Of a stretch of DNA of 64,000 bases, positions 8,871 through 17,104 are shown piece after piece. Origin of the DNA: SHZI01 sp963698405 (GTDB lineage Bacteria; Pseudomonadota; Gammaproteobacteria; Steroidobacterales; GCA-2729495). The notes under the pieces are model-generated. The model had not been told where the DNA came from and did not search any database. It saw nothing but the letters and a program-made list of their open reading frames with translations. The first letter of the stretch is position 1. The number at the start of each line of letters is the position of its first letter. The translations under genes and the position numbers were made by a program. The stretch spans positions 15,380 to 79,379 of the forward strand of contig CAVOQT010000003.1 of the NCBI GenBank assembly GCA_963698405.1, read 5' to 3'.

Positions 8871-8895
8871 GCGGTAGGAGCGGCTGCTCCTACGG
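8871..8895. repeat. Collapsed REP hairpin after pilR
   Basis: GTAGGAGCGGCTGCTCCTAC is a perfect palindrome made of the two outer REP arms with the usual inner stem gone. It begins 7 bases after the pilR stop. No T-run follows, so it is not a standard terminator. Confidence 0.7.
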
Positions 8896-8917
8896 AGGCC
8901 CGGTTCTGACGCAAAAA

Positions 8918-8944
8918 TGTCAGAAAGTGACGCTGGACGTCCAG
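8918..8944. promoter_or_regulatory. Two adjacent dyads upstream of pilA, candidate PilR enhancer
   Basis: TGTCA-N5-TGACG (8918-8932) is followed at once by the perfect 12-base palindrome CTGGACGTCCAG (8933-8944). They lie about 110-135 bases upstream of the sigma-54 promoter, the distance usual for an NtrC-family enhancer. Identity as PilR sites is inference. Confidence 0.45.
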
Positions 8945-9053
8945 TCAACAGCTTGGGCACATCAGGCTTATGTTGTACCGCGATCGCAGCAGAAATGCCC
9001 GCAAGGAAATTTTCCCTGCTGCATCATGACCTTGAGTGCAGCCCACCGGAATC

Positions 9054-9069
9054 TGGCACAGATCCTGCA
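9054..9069 (+). promoter_or_regulatory. Sigma-54 (RpoN) promoter of pilA
   Basis: TGGCAC-N5-CTGCA matches the -24/-12 consensus TGGCAC-N5-TTGCA with one mismatch. The GG and GC pairs are 12 bases apart as required. Predicted transcription starts near 9080, giving a leader of about 50 bases with AGGAGA before the pilA ATG. rpoN itself is at 54456. Confidence 0.8.
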
Positions 9070-9131
9070 ACGTACTGGCCTGCAGGCCCCGGCCGCAGAT
9101 TCCAGTTCAACACCATCAGGAGAGTTCAATC

Positions 9132-9635
9132 ATGAAGAAAATCCAACAGGGCTTCACGCTCATCGAATTGATGATCGTGGTTGCCATCATCGGCATCCTG
9201 GCCGCCATCGCGATCCCGGCGTATCAGGACTACACGATTCGTTCACAGGTGTCTGAAGGCCTGACACTGGCTGCCCAGGCCAAGGCCGCCGTCTCGGAGT
9301 CCTACTCCAATACGGGCGTAGCACCAGCCGACCGGACCGCAGCGGGCATGAGCCCCAATGCCGCGGATACGGCCGGTAACTACGTGTCGGGCCTTGCAGT
9401 CGAGGACGGCGTGATCACGGTCACCTACAGCAGCGCCACCCCACAGCGTGGGCATGACAACATCAATGGCTCCACACTGACCCTCGTGCCATATGTGAGT
9501 GCGGATGGCAGCATCGCCTGGAAGTGTCGCGCAGAGGACTCAACTGCCACCCCAGGCGGCTCGGTCATGAACGGCGGCACTGACGTAGTCGGTACGCTAA
9601 CTGCGAAGTATGCCCCGGCGGAGTGCCGCGCCTGA
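9132..9635 (+). CDS. pilA: Type IVa major pilin precursor PilA
   Basis: Structural subunit of the type IVa pilus. The 167-residue precursor has a short basic leader, MKKIQQG, cut by PilD before Phe8. The mature N-terminus FTLIELMIVVAIIGILAAIA carries the conserved Glu5. An alpha-helical spine and a variable globular head follow, with two cysteines near the C-terminus (WKCRAED and PAECRA) positioned for the D-region disulfide. The start is fixed by the leader and by AGGAGA 9 bases upstream; reading frame upstream of it is not pilin-like. A sigma-54 promoter precedes it and a strong terminator follows, fitting a highly expressed monocistronic gene. Confidence 0.97.
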   Translation: MKKIQQGFTLIELMIVVAIIGILAAIAIPAYQDYTIRSQVSEGLTLAAQAKAAVSESYSNTGVAPADRTAAGMSPNAADTAGNYVSGLAVEDGVITVTYSSATPQRGHDNINGSTLTLVPYVSADGSIAWKCRAEDSTATPGGSVMNGGTDVVGTLTAKYAPAECRA

Positions 9636-9695
9636 TGCAAGAGCCGGGATTCCTGGCCCATCGCCAAGAAATCCCATTGGCTGTCAGCTGAGGAA

Positions 9696-9723
9696 GGGGG
9701 GGCTTTTCGCCCCCCCTTTTTTT
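9696..9723 (+). terminator. Rho-independent terminator of pilA
   Basis: Eight-base perfect stem GGGGGGGC / GCCCCCCC around a TTTTC loop, followed by seven T. It separates pilA from the membrane sulfatase-fold gene starting 36 bases later, so the latter is either expressed by read-through or has its own promoter. Confidence 0.95.
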
Positions 9724-9759
9724 GACTGGAATCACCCCCGATCCTGCCGAGAAGAACAC

Positions 9760-11877
9760 ATGAGCCGCATGCGCATGAACCAGAAATCCGATGGCCTGCT
9801 CATGGCCTTGGCGCTCAGCCTGGCCTTTATGGTGGCTTCTTATCTGCGGGTGATCGGCGATGCAGGCTCGGCCGCCCTGGGCGGTACCGTACTCAACACC
9901 ATCATGGCGCAGCCCATCTGGGGCACCCGGCTCGGCAATGAACTGGCCAAGTTCGCCGGGGCCGTGGTTCTGCTGCATACGCTGCTTGCTATCGCCTGCT
10001 GGGGCCTGGCGCGGGTGACGCTGAAAGCCTGGCCGGGCTCTGGCAGTTCACAGCGTGCACTGACGGTCCTCTGGTTCGCCCTGCTGACCACCTGGATCCT
10101 TGCTGCCAATGCCTACCAGTTCCCGGGAACCTCGCTGGGTGGCTTTTACCATCAAATCACCAGGATCGAGGTCGGTAGTATTCCCGCCTTCCACCTGCTG
10201 ACGGTCGCGCTCATGGCTGCAGTCAGCATAACCCTCGCCTTGGCGGCAGCCCGCTGCTATGGCTCCTTCGTGCGCTCGCAGCACGCCTGGATAGGGGTCG
10301 CGCTGCTATCGGCAAGCGTCGCGGTCCCGGCAATCACTACAGTCGGCAACGGCGGCAAGGCTTTCGACCGCCCGCATGTCATCCTGGTCGGCATCGACTC
10401 CCTGCGCGCAGACTTCGTGCAGAACGAGCTGGATCACTGGACACCGTCGATCGACGAGTTCCTGACCGATTCAGTTTACTTCGCCAACGCCTACACGCCA
10501 CTCGCAAGAACCTTCCCCGCCTGGATCTCGATCATTTCCGGACGGCATCCGCACACGACCGGCGCATTCGTCAACCTGCTGCCGCGCGAACAGATCAATG
10601 AAGGCACAACAATGCCAGCACGTCTGGCCTCCAGCGGCTACCAGACGGCTTATGCCATCGACGAGGTCCGCTTTTCAAACCTGGACGAATCCTACGGCTT
10701 CGACCGGACGCTGACCCCACCGATGGGCGCAGCGGATTTCCTGCTCGGTTTCTTTGCAGATACGCCGCTGTCCAACATCACCGTCAATACCGGGCTGGGC
10801 AAGATCCTGCTGCCCTACGCCTATGCAAACCGTGCGGCAAGCAATACCTACAATCCGGACACATTCATTGACCGCATCGAGTCCGGCATAGATTTCAACC
10901 GGCCAACACTGCTCGCGGTGCACATGACCCTGGCGCACTGGCCCTTCACCTGGGCCGACAGCACAGAGCCGGAGAGCGAGGGCGTGAGCGCCCAGCGCGA
11001 CCCCGCTGAGATCGCCCGCAGCCGGTACGAGACGGCAATACGGCGGGTGGACCAGCAGTTCGGGCGTCTGATGGCGGTGCTCAAGGCCAAGGGTGCACTT
11101 GAGAACGCGATAGTCGTCGTGCTCTCGGATCACGGCGAGTCGCTGGGCGAGCCCTCCCCCATGGCCGCGGCGGATGGCGAGCCCGATCCCGTCATGCGCA
11201 CCGCAGCGGTATTCGGGCACGGGACCCACGTCCTCTCGGCTGATCAATATCATGTCGTGCTCGGAGTGAGGGCATTCGGTAACAGCTTGATACCGGCAGA
11301 ACAAAAAACGGTGCTGACATTCCCGGTGTCGCTCGAGGACATTACGCCGACGATCCTGGACGCGCTCGACCTCGACCAGGGCATATCCTTTGACGGCCGT
11401 AGCCTGCTGCCGTACATGGGCAAGGGCGGCGATTCCCTGGCCGGTATCCAGGACCGGATCAGGTTCCTCGAAACCGAGTTCAATCCGCCCGGCATATCGA
11501 CTGAAACGATGCCTTCAGCCAGCGCGCTGGCGGCAGCAGCCGGAAAATACCGGATAGATCCGGTGAGCGGCCGCATGCTGGTACGCACCGCCTTCCTCGA
11601 CGAGATCCTCGAACAGCGCCAGTATGCCGTGGAGCGAGGCGGTGACATGCTGGTCACGTTCCCGGCCACGGGTAATCGCCGCCAGCAATACCTGCTCCAC
11701 TACAACGCCCGGACTGGTATCCCGGTGTGGCTGGACAAACCACCGACGGCCGCCAGCAATCCCGAGCTTTACCCCTTGTGGGAAGCACTGGCGCAGCGAT
11801 TCACTGCCGTTCGTGAGCGCCCCGTCATTCCGTCACCCGCTCTGGCCCCGGCAAGCGTGGTGGCGTCGAGCCGATGA
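9760..11877 (+). CDS. Membrane sulfatase/alkaline-phosphatase-fold protein downstream of pilA
   Basis: A 705-residue protein starting MSRMRMNQ. About five membrane segments occupy the first 210 residues, followed by a large periplasmic sulfatase-fold domain. Metal and nucleophile positions are readable: Asp213 (VGIDSLRAD), Thr251 (ARTFPAWISIISG), Asp457-His458 (LSDHGES), and His487/His490 (FGHGTH). A Thr in place of the Cys/Ser of formylglycine sulfatases suggests a phospho-enzyme mechanism, as in phosphoethanolamine or phosphoglycerol transferases and nucleotide pyrophosphatases. It sits where many type IV pilin modification genes lie, directly after pilA. Substrate unknown; pilin or envelope modification is inference. 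The frame is open upstream to 9610, but that part crosses the terminator and is rejected. Confidence 0.8.
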   Translation: MSRMRMNQKSDGLLMALALSLAFMVASYLRVIGDAGSAALGGTVLNTIMAQPIWGTRLGNELAKFAGAVVLLHTLLAIACWGLARVTLKAWPGSGSSQRALTVLWFALLTTWILAANAYQFPGTSLGGFYHQITRIEVGSIPAFHLLTVALMAAVSITLALAAARCYGSFVRSQHAWIGVALLSASVAVPAITTVGNGGKAFDRPHVILVGIDSLRADFVQNELDHWTPSIDEFLTDSVYFANAYTPLARTFPAWISIISGRHPHTTGAFVNLLPREQINEGTTMPARLASSGYQTAYAIDEVRFSNLDESYGFDRTLTPPMGAADFLLGFFADTPLSNITVNTGLGKILLPYAYANRAASNTYNPDTFIDRIESGIDFNRPTLLAVHMTLAHWPFTWADSTEPESEGVSAQRDPAEIARSRYETAIRRVDQQFGRLMAVLKAKGALENAIVVVLSDHGESLGEPSPMAAADGEPDPVMRTAAVFGHGTHVLSADQYHVVLGVRAFGNSLIPAEQKTVLTFPVSLEDITPTILDALDLDQGISFDGRSLLPYMGKGGDSLAGIQDRIRFLETEFNPPGISTETMPSASALAAAAGKYRIDPVSGRMLVRTAFLDEILEQRQYAVERGGDMLVTFPATGNRRQQYLLHYNARTGIPVWLDKPPTAASNPELYPLWEALAQRFTAVRERPVIPSPALAPASVVASSR

Positions 11878-11935
11878 TGCGGCCCGGGAGCACGCACTCC
11901 CAATCCGGCTTCTTGCATTAGAAAGGGAGCCGCAC

Positions 11936-11998
11936 GGTGGCAGGCAGGCAGAAGAGCTGCCTGATGCCGACTTGGGCGGCTTCCTTTACAAAAGGTAA
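11936..11998 (+). pseudogene. Possible RelE-type toxin remnant
   Basis: An open stretch ending two bases before the HigA-like gene reads ELPDADLGGFLYKR then stop. ADLGG-x-L-x-KKR is, from memory, a conserved early segment of the RelE/PF06296 toxins that precede HigA-like antitoxins. There the chain continues with an arginine/glycine-rich RNase core, which is absent here. This may be a toxin gene reduced by deletion. The match is short and could be chance. Confidence 0.35.
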
Positions 11999-12000
11999 CG

Positions 12001-12228
12001 ATGCGCGAGTTCGATGCGATCTGTCCGCCGCCAGTGCGGGAGTTCAGCGCCGCGGACATCAAACACCTGCGCGAAGAGCTGAAGTTCAGCCAGCCGGTGT
12101 TCGCACTGCATCTGCACACCACCGCTTCGACGGTGCGCAAGTGGGAGCAAGGCGATACCCACCCCGCCGGACCGGCGCTCAAACTGCTGAATATCATCGC
12201 CGACAAGGGCTTGCAGGCCATCATCTGA
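12001..12228 (+). CDS. HigA/XRE-like helix-turn-helix protein (orphan antitoxin-like)
   Basis: A 75-residue protein beginning MREFDAICPPPVREFSA, with a Cro/CI-type helix-turn-helix at about 18-68 (LREELKFSQPVFALHL, STVRKWEQGD). The WEQG turn and the 'KLLNIIADKG' tail are typical of HigA-like antitoxins found downstream of RelE/HigB toxins. AAAGG 6 bases upstream serves as ribosome site. The protein is short for the family, which often has an extra 20-30 N-terminal residues. The in-frame bases upstream contain no earlier ATG close by. No intact toxin is next to it. It could be a stand-alone repressor in the pilus locus or a decaying antitoxin. Confidence 0.7.
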   Translation: MREFDAICPPPVREFSAADIKHLREELKFSQPVFALHLHTTASTVRKWEQGDTHPAGPALKLLNIIADKGLQAII

Positions 12229-12369
12229 TGGCCTGCACTGGTGGTTGCCAAGCTGGCCAAATCCCGACTATTTCGTCACATTGCGCTACTGATTCAGTTG
12301 CACCCGGCGCCGATCCTTAGTAACACTACGCACTTACCGTAATCCTTCTCCGGACGCCCAAGGACCCCG

Positions 12370-14094
12370 ATGGCCGTATCCGCCACCAATGCGCCGCTCA
12401 GCGGCCTCTCCCGACGACTGGTCCAGGACGGGCTGATCGCGGAAGACGCGGTAATTCACGCCATCAAGGGCGCGGAAGCCCAGCACATCGGCCTGGTGGC
12501 CTACCTCGTAGACCGCCAACTGGTAGCGGCCGCCAAGATCGCAGTCGCCGCCTCCTCCGAGTTCGGCGTACCGCTGCTCGATCTCGATGCCGTCGATCTG
12601 GACATGGAGGCTGTCAAGTCGGTAGATCAACGACTGCTGGCCAAGCACCGGGTCCTGCCGCTGCTGCTGCGTGGCAAACGGCTGTTCCTCGGCGTATCTG
12701 ACCCCACCAGCCTGGCGGCCATCGATGAGATCAAGTTCCAGTCCGGCGTGCGCGTCGATCCGATCATCGTCGAGCAGGACAAACTCGACGCAATGGTCGG
12801 CAAGGCCCTCGAAGCTGTCGACACCTCGATGTCCAGCTTCGACGAGGACGATTTCGACCTCGAGAGCCTGCAGGTCAGCAGCGACGACGATGTGGTTGGT
12901 GAGGACGTCGCGCGCGACGACATCGAAGACGCGCCGGTGGTGCGCTTCGTCAACAAGATCATGCTCGATGCGATCAAGCGCGGTGCCTCGGATATCCATT
13001 TCGAGCCCTACGAGAAAAACTACCGCGTGCGCACCCGTCTCGACGGCGTACTGAAGCAGGTCGCTTCGCCGCCGCTAGCGCTGTCCAACAAGGTCACCGC
13101 ACGCCTCAAGGTGATGTCGCGGCTGGATATCGCCGAACGCCGCGTGCCACAGGACGGACGCATCAAGCTGCGACTGTCGAAGAACCGCGCCATCGATTTT
13201 CGCGTCAACACCTGCCCGACACTGTTCGGCGAGAAGGTCGTGTTGCGTATTCTCGACCCGACCGCCGCCAAGCTCGGCATCGAGGTGCTCGGTTACGAAG
13301 ACTTCCAGCGCAAGCTCTATCTGGACGCACTGGCCAAGCCCTACGGCATGATCCTGGTGACGGGCCCGACCGGCAGCGGCAAGACCGTGTCGCTGTATAC
13401 CGGCATCAACATCCTGAACACTGAAGACCGCAACATCTCGACCTGCGAAGACCCGGTCGAAATCAACGTACCCGGCATCAACCAGGTAAACGTCAATCCC
13501 AAGGTGGGACTGACCTTCGCGGCCGCTCTCAAGGCTTTCCTGCGCCAGGATCCGGACGTGATCATGGTCGGCGAAATCCGCGACCTCGAAACGGCGGAGA
13601 CCGCCATCAAGGCCGCCCAGACCGGGCATCTGGTGCTCTCGACCCTGCACACCAACGATGCGCCGCGTACGCTGACGCGCATGGTGGACATGGGCGTGAA
13701 GCCCTATGCCATCGCCACCTCGGTACATCTGATCATCGCCCAGCGTCTGGCGCGCCGCCTGTGCGAGCAATGCAAGGAGCTGCGCGATATTCCCGATGAT
13801 GCACTGCTGAAGGAAGGCTTTACCCAGGAGGATATCCGCAGCGGGCTGCGGGTCTTCAGCCCGATCGGTTGCAAGCAGTGCAACGATGGTTACAAGGGTC
13901 GCGTCGGCATCTACCAGGTGATGCCGGTGACTGAAACCATCGGACGGATCATCCTCGAGGGCGGTAACGCCGTGCAGATCGCCGAGCAGGCCGAGCGCGA
14001 GGGAGTCTGGTCGCTGCGTCGGTCTGCACTGCAGAAAGTCAAGGACGGGCTTACAAGTCTTGAGGAAATCAATAGGGTTACAATCGAGTCTTGA
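12370..14094 (+). CDS. pilB: Type IV pilus assembly ATPase PilB
   Basis: Cytoplasmic hexameric ATPase that powers pilus extension. The 574-residue protein has an N-terminal MshEN-like region (about 1-150), the N2 domain, then the ATPase core. Walker A is GPTGSGKT at about 333-340, with the Asp box, Walker B IMVGEIRD and the His box HLVLSTLHTND. A zinc tetra-cysteine (CEQC and CKQC) lies near 465-500. Length and motifs are those of PilB rather than the retraction ATPase PilT. pilC and pilD follow, with a REP-filled gap of 108 bases before pilC. Confidence 0.97.
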   Translation: MAVSATNAPLSGLSRRLVQDGLIAEDAVIHAIKGAEAQHIGLVAYLVDRQLVAAAKIAVAASSEFGVPLLDLDAVDLDMEAVKSVDQRLLAKHRVLPLLLRGKRLFLGVSDPTSLAAIDEIKFQSGVRVDPIIVEQDKLDAMVGKALEAVDTSMSSFDEDDFDLESLQVSSDDDVVGEDVARDDIEDAPVVRFVNKIMLDAIKRGASDIHFEPYEKNYRVRTRLDGVLKQVASPPLALSNKVTARLKVMSRLDIAERRVPQDGRIKLRLSKNRAIDFRVNTCPTLFGEKVVLRILDPTAAKLGIEVLGYEDFQRKLYLDALAKPYGMILVTGPTGSGKTVSLYTGINILNTEDRNISTCEDPVEINVPGINQVNVNPKVGLTFAAALKAFLRQDPDVIMVGEIRDLETAETAIKAAQTGHLVLSTLHTNDAPRTLTRMVDMGVKPYAIATSVHLIIAQRLARRLCEQCKELRDIPDDALLKEGFTQEDIRSGLRVFSPIGCKQCNDGYKGRVGIYQVMPVTETIGRIILEGGNAVQIAEQAEREGVWSLRRSALQKVKDGLTSLEEINRVTIES

Positions 14095-14178
14095 TGCAGG
14101 AGCGCTCGTAGGAGCGCCTTCAGGCGCGATTGGGTTGAGGCTTGGGGATCGCGGCTGAAGCCGCTCCTACGGGCGTGT
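14095..14178. repeat. REP pair in the pilB-pilC spacer
   Basis: A unit with the alternative stem GCGCCTTCAGGCGC (arm GTAGGAG) is followed after about 20 bases by a reverse unit with the common stem GCGGCTGAAGCCGC and arm CTCCTAC. A mixed pair of the two stem variants, in inverted orientation, lies between two genes that are usually close together. Confidence 0.88.
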
Positions 14179-14202
14179 CTCTGAATGTGAGGGATTGGGG
14201 TT

Positions 14203-15420
14203 ATGGCTGCAGGCGTCGCCATCAATCAGGTTGGCTTTAACTGGGAAGGCACTGATACCCGAGGCCACAAGGTCAGGGGCAAGACCATGGCCTCCAGCGA
14301 GGCTGCGGTACGCGCCGTGCTGCGCAAGCAGGGTGTGGTGCCGGTGCGCATCCGCAAGGAATCCACCCTGTTCAAGGGCGGCGGCAAGGTTACCCCCGGC
14401 GACATCGCCATCTTCAGCCGCCAGATCGCCACCATGCTTACCGCTGGCATTCCGCTGGTGCAGGCCTTCGATATCGTCGGTGCCGGACATGACAATCCGG
14501 CGATGCAGAAACTGATCCTCGGTATCCGGGCCGACCTGGAGTCCGGTACCGCGCTCGCCGAAGCACTCGGTCGTCATCCACTGCACTTCGACGATCTGTT
14601 CGTCAATCTGGTGACGGCCGGTGAACAGGCCGGTGCACTCGATACGCTGCTGGACAAGATCGCGACCTACAAGGAAAAGACCGAGGCGATCAAGAAGAAG
14701 ATCAAGAAAGCCCTGTTCTATCCGGCGGCCGTACTGGTGGTCGCCTTCATCGTGACACTGATCCTGCTGATTTTCGTGATCCCCCAGTTCGAATCGCTGT
14801 TCAAAGGCTTTGGCGCCGACCTGCCAGCCTTTACCCGCATGGTGATCAACCTCTCCGAGTTCGTACAGACCAAGGGCTGGGCGGTGGGCCTGATGATCGG
14901 CGGTGGTATCGCCTTCTACAGTTATACGAAGAAGCGTTCGAAGAAGCTGCGTGAGATCGAAGACCGGCTGTTCCTGAAACTGCCGATCGTCGGCTCGATT
15001 CTGGTCAAGGCTTCCATCGCACGCTTTGCCCGCACGCTGTCCACCATGTTCAGCGCCGGCGTACCGCTGGTCGAGGCATTGCAATCAGTGGCTGGTGCGA
15101 CCGGCAATATCGTGTACGAGAAAGCCGTGCTGGCCATGCGCGACGAAGTCTCTACTGGCCAGCGCCTGCAGCGGGCCATGGAAAACACCGGCCTGTTCCC
15201 CAACATGGTGATCCAGATGATCGCCGTCGGTGAGGAGTCGGGCTCGCTGGATGAAATGTCCTCCAAGGTCGCTGACTTCTACGAGGCGGATGTCGATAAC
15301 GCCGTGGACAGCATGAGCAGCCTGCTCGAACCAATGATCATGGCGATTCTCGGCGTGCTGGTCGGCGGCCTGGTCATCGCGATGTACCTGCCGATCTTCA
15401 AGATGGGCGCGGTCATCTGA
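14203..15420 (+). CDS. pilC: Type IV pilus inner-membrane platform protein PilC
   Basis: Polytopic platform protein that links PilB to pilin insertion. The 405 residues hold two related GspF domains (about 70-195 and 275-400). The repeated sequence is visible as FSRQIATMLTAGIPLVQAF and FARTLSTMFSAGVPLVEAL. Hydrophobic helices lie at about 170-195, 220-245 and 375-400. The C-terminal MYLPIFKMG is typical of the family. Its stop overlaps or abuts the start of pilD. Confidence 0.97.
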   Translation: MAAGVAINQVGFNWEGTDTRGHKVRGKTMASSEAAVRAVLRKQGVVPVRIRKESTLFKGGGKVTPGDIAIFSRQIATMLTAGIPLVQAFDIVGAGHDNPAMQKLILGIRADLESGTALAEALGRHPLHFDDLFVNLVTAGEQAGALDTLLDKIATYKEKTEAIKKKIKKALFYPAAVLVVAFIVTLILLIFVIPQFESLFKGFGADLPAFTRMVINLSEFVQTKGWAVGLMIGGGIAFYSYTKKRSKKLREIEDRLFLKLPIVGSILVKASIARFARTLSTMFSAGVPLVEALQSVAGATGNIVYEKAVLAMRDEVSTGQRLQRAMENTGLFPNMVIQMIAVGEESGSLDEMSSKVADFYEADVDNAVDSMSSLLEPMIMAILGVLVGGLVIAMYLPIFKMGAVI

Positions 15421-15458
15421 TCGAGCCCGGCGCGCTGCAGTCCACCCTGCCACTGGCG

Positions 15459-16331
15459 GTGGCCTTTGCCGGCCTGCTCGGCCTGCTGGTGGGCAGCTTC
15501 CTGAATGTAGTGATCTACCGTCTGCCGCTCATGATGGAGCGGGAGTGGCGTGAGCAGTGCCAGTCGCTGCTCGACGGCGGCGATGGGACGACGGCCGTGG
15601 CACCGGCCGGTGCGACGCCCTTCAACCTGCTCGTGCCGCGCTCAGGCTGCCCGGCCTGCAAGGCGCCTATCAAGGCACGCCACAACATTCCACTGCTCGG
15701 CTGGCTATGGCTGCGCGGCCGCTGCGCGGCTTGCAGCACTCCGATTCCCGCCCGCTATCCGGTCATCGAGGGCCTTGGCGGCCTGGTCTCCGCCTATCTG
15801 GTCTGGCACTTCGGCTTCACAGTCGATGCCGCAGCGGCGCTTTTGATCAGCTGGGCGTTGATCGCGCTGACGGTGATCGACCTGGATCACCAGCTGCTGC
15901 CCGACTCCATCACGATCCCGCTGCTCTGGGCTGGTCTCATGTTCCAGCTGCTGACCGCACCCCACACAGAGTCGAGTCCATTTGCAGCCAGCCTGGCCGA
16001 TAGCGTGATCGGCGCTGCCACCGGCTATCTGAGCCTCTGGCTCGTGTATCACGGTTTCCGGCTGGTCACCGGCAAGGAAGGCATGGGTTACGGCGACTTC
16101 AAGCTGTTTGCGGCGCTGCTCGCCTGGCTGGGCTACCAGATGTTTCTGCCGATACTGCTGCTCTCCGCACTGAGCGGCACCGTGATCGGCATCGCCCTGA
16201 TCGCACTGGGGCGGCATGCCCGCAAGACACCGATTCCGTTCGGACCCTACCTGGCAGCGGCCGGCTTTGTGGCGCTGGTATGGGGCGAGCCGTTGTTGAC
16301 CGCAGTGCCCTTCCTGCGGATCTTCCCCTGA
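15459..16331 (+). CDS. pilD: Prepilin peptidase / N-methyltransferase PilD
   Basis: Bifunctional inner-membrane aspartic protease that cleaves the PilA leader and N-methylates the new Phe. The tetracysteine cytoplasmic domain is present (CPAC and CAAC, about 28 apart). The two catalytic Asp motifs follow, in DLDHQLLPD and GYGDFKLFA, along with several membrane helices. The GTG at 15459 leaves only part of the first helix before GSFLNVVIYRLP. The open frame continues back to 15417, where CTG within the pilC stop (CTGA) would give a full first segment, LIEPGALQSTLPLA. The true start may therefore be a rare CTG. coaE follows after 7 bases. Confidence 0.94.
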   Translation: MAFAGLLGLLVGSFLNVVIYRLPLMMEREWREQCQSLLDGGDGTTAVAPAGATPFNLLVPRSGCPACKAPIKARHNIPLLGWLWLRGRCAACSTPIPARYPVIEGLGGLVSAYLVWHFGFTVDAAAALLISWALIALTVIDLDHQLLPDSITIPLLWAGLMFQLLTAPHTESSPFAASLADSVIGAATGYLSLWLVYHGFRLVTGKEGMGYGDFKLFAALLAWLGYQMFLPILLLSALSGTVIGIALIALGRHARKTPIPFGPYLAAAGFVALVWGEPLLTAVPFLRIFP

Positions 16332-16338
16332 CACGACG

Positions 16339-16995
16339 ATGACTGCGCAGCCCCCGGACCCGGCCAACCCTGCAGCTCGCGACTGGGATACCTATCGCGT
16401 AGGACTGACCGGTGGCATCGCCAGCGGCAAGAGCGCCGTGGCAGAGATGTTCGCCGCACTCGGCGTACCGGTGATCGATACCGACCTGATCGCACGCGAG
16501 ATCGTCCAGCCAGGCTCTCCCGCCTTGCAGGAGATCCTTGCCGCATTCGGCCCACAGTTACTGCTGCCCGATGGCAACCTCAACCGGGCGGGACTCCGCG
16601 CAATCGTCTTCGCCGAGCCAGAGCGCCGGAAACAGCTGGACGCGATCACCCATCCGCGCATCGGCATGGCGATGGAAACGCGGTGCCGGCAGGCGGGTGG
16701 ACCCTATCAGCTGCTGGTGGTACCCCTGCTCGTGGAGTCGGGCCTCGACCGGCGCGTGGACCGGGTGCTGGTCGTCGATTGCCCGGAACAAGTACAGCTC
16801 AGCCGCCTGATGACGCGGGACGGCGAAACCGAAGTACACGCGAAACGACTGCTGGCTGCGCAACTCAGCCGCACTGCACGGCTTGCCAGGGCGGACGACG
16901 TCATCGACAATTCCAGCAGTCTGGCTGATACGCAGCAGCGTGTGGCCGTGCTTGATGCAAGCTACCGCAAGCAGGCCGGTATGGCCGCACACTGA
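16339..16995 (+). CDS. coaE: Dephospho-CoA kinase
   Basis: Last enzyme of CoA biosynthesis, phosphorylating the ribose 3'-hydroxyl of dephospho-CoA. The 218 residues have the P-loop GLTGGIASGKSAV at about 17-29, with VIDTDLIAREIV following, and the lid region near LLVESGLDRRVDR. An extra N-terminal extension of about 12 residues precedes the conserved core. The pilD-coaE-zapD order is common in gammaproteobacteria with type IV pili. Confidence 0.96.
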   Translation: MTAQPPDPANPAARDWDTYRVGLTGGIASGKSAVAEMFAALGVPVIDTDLIAREIVQPGSPALQEILAAFGPQLLLPDGNLNRAGLRAIVFAEPERRKQLDAITHPRIGMAMETRCRQAGGPYQLLVVPLLVESGLDRRVDRVLVVDCPEQVQLSRLMTRDGETEVHAKRLLAAQLSRTARLARADDVIDNSSSLADTQQRVAVLDASYRKQAGMAAH

Positions 16996-17104
16996 AGAGC
17001 GCGCAGCTCCGGCAGCGGAGTACAGCAGACAGCATTTGCCCTTGCCCGGTCGGGTGGCGCAGAATGCCGGGAAAACAACGGCTACGGACTGAAACCGTCC
17101 ATTC

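Noticed and set aside
9610..9759. Upstream extension of the sulfatase-fold protein
   Set aside because: It would start inside pilA and read through the pilA terminator; the ATG at 9760 begins a sensible membrane protein.
12229..12369. Promoter for pilB
   Set aside because: TTGCAC at 12298 with TAACAC 17 bases on is the best match, but the -10 is poor; not supported enough to list.
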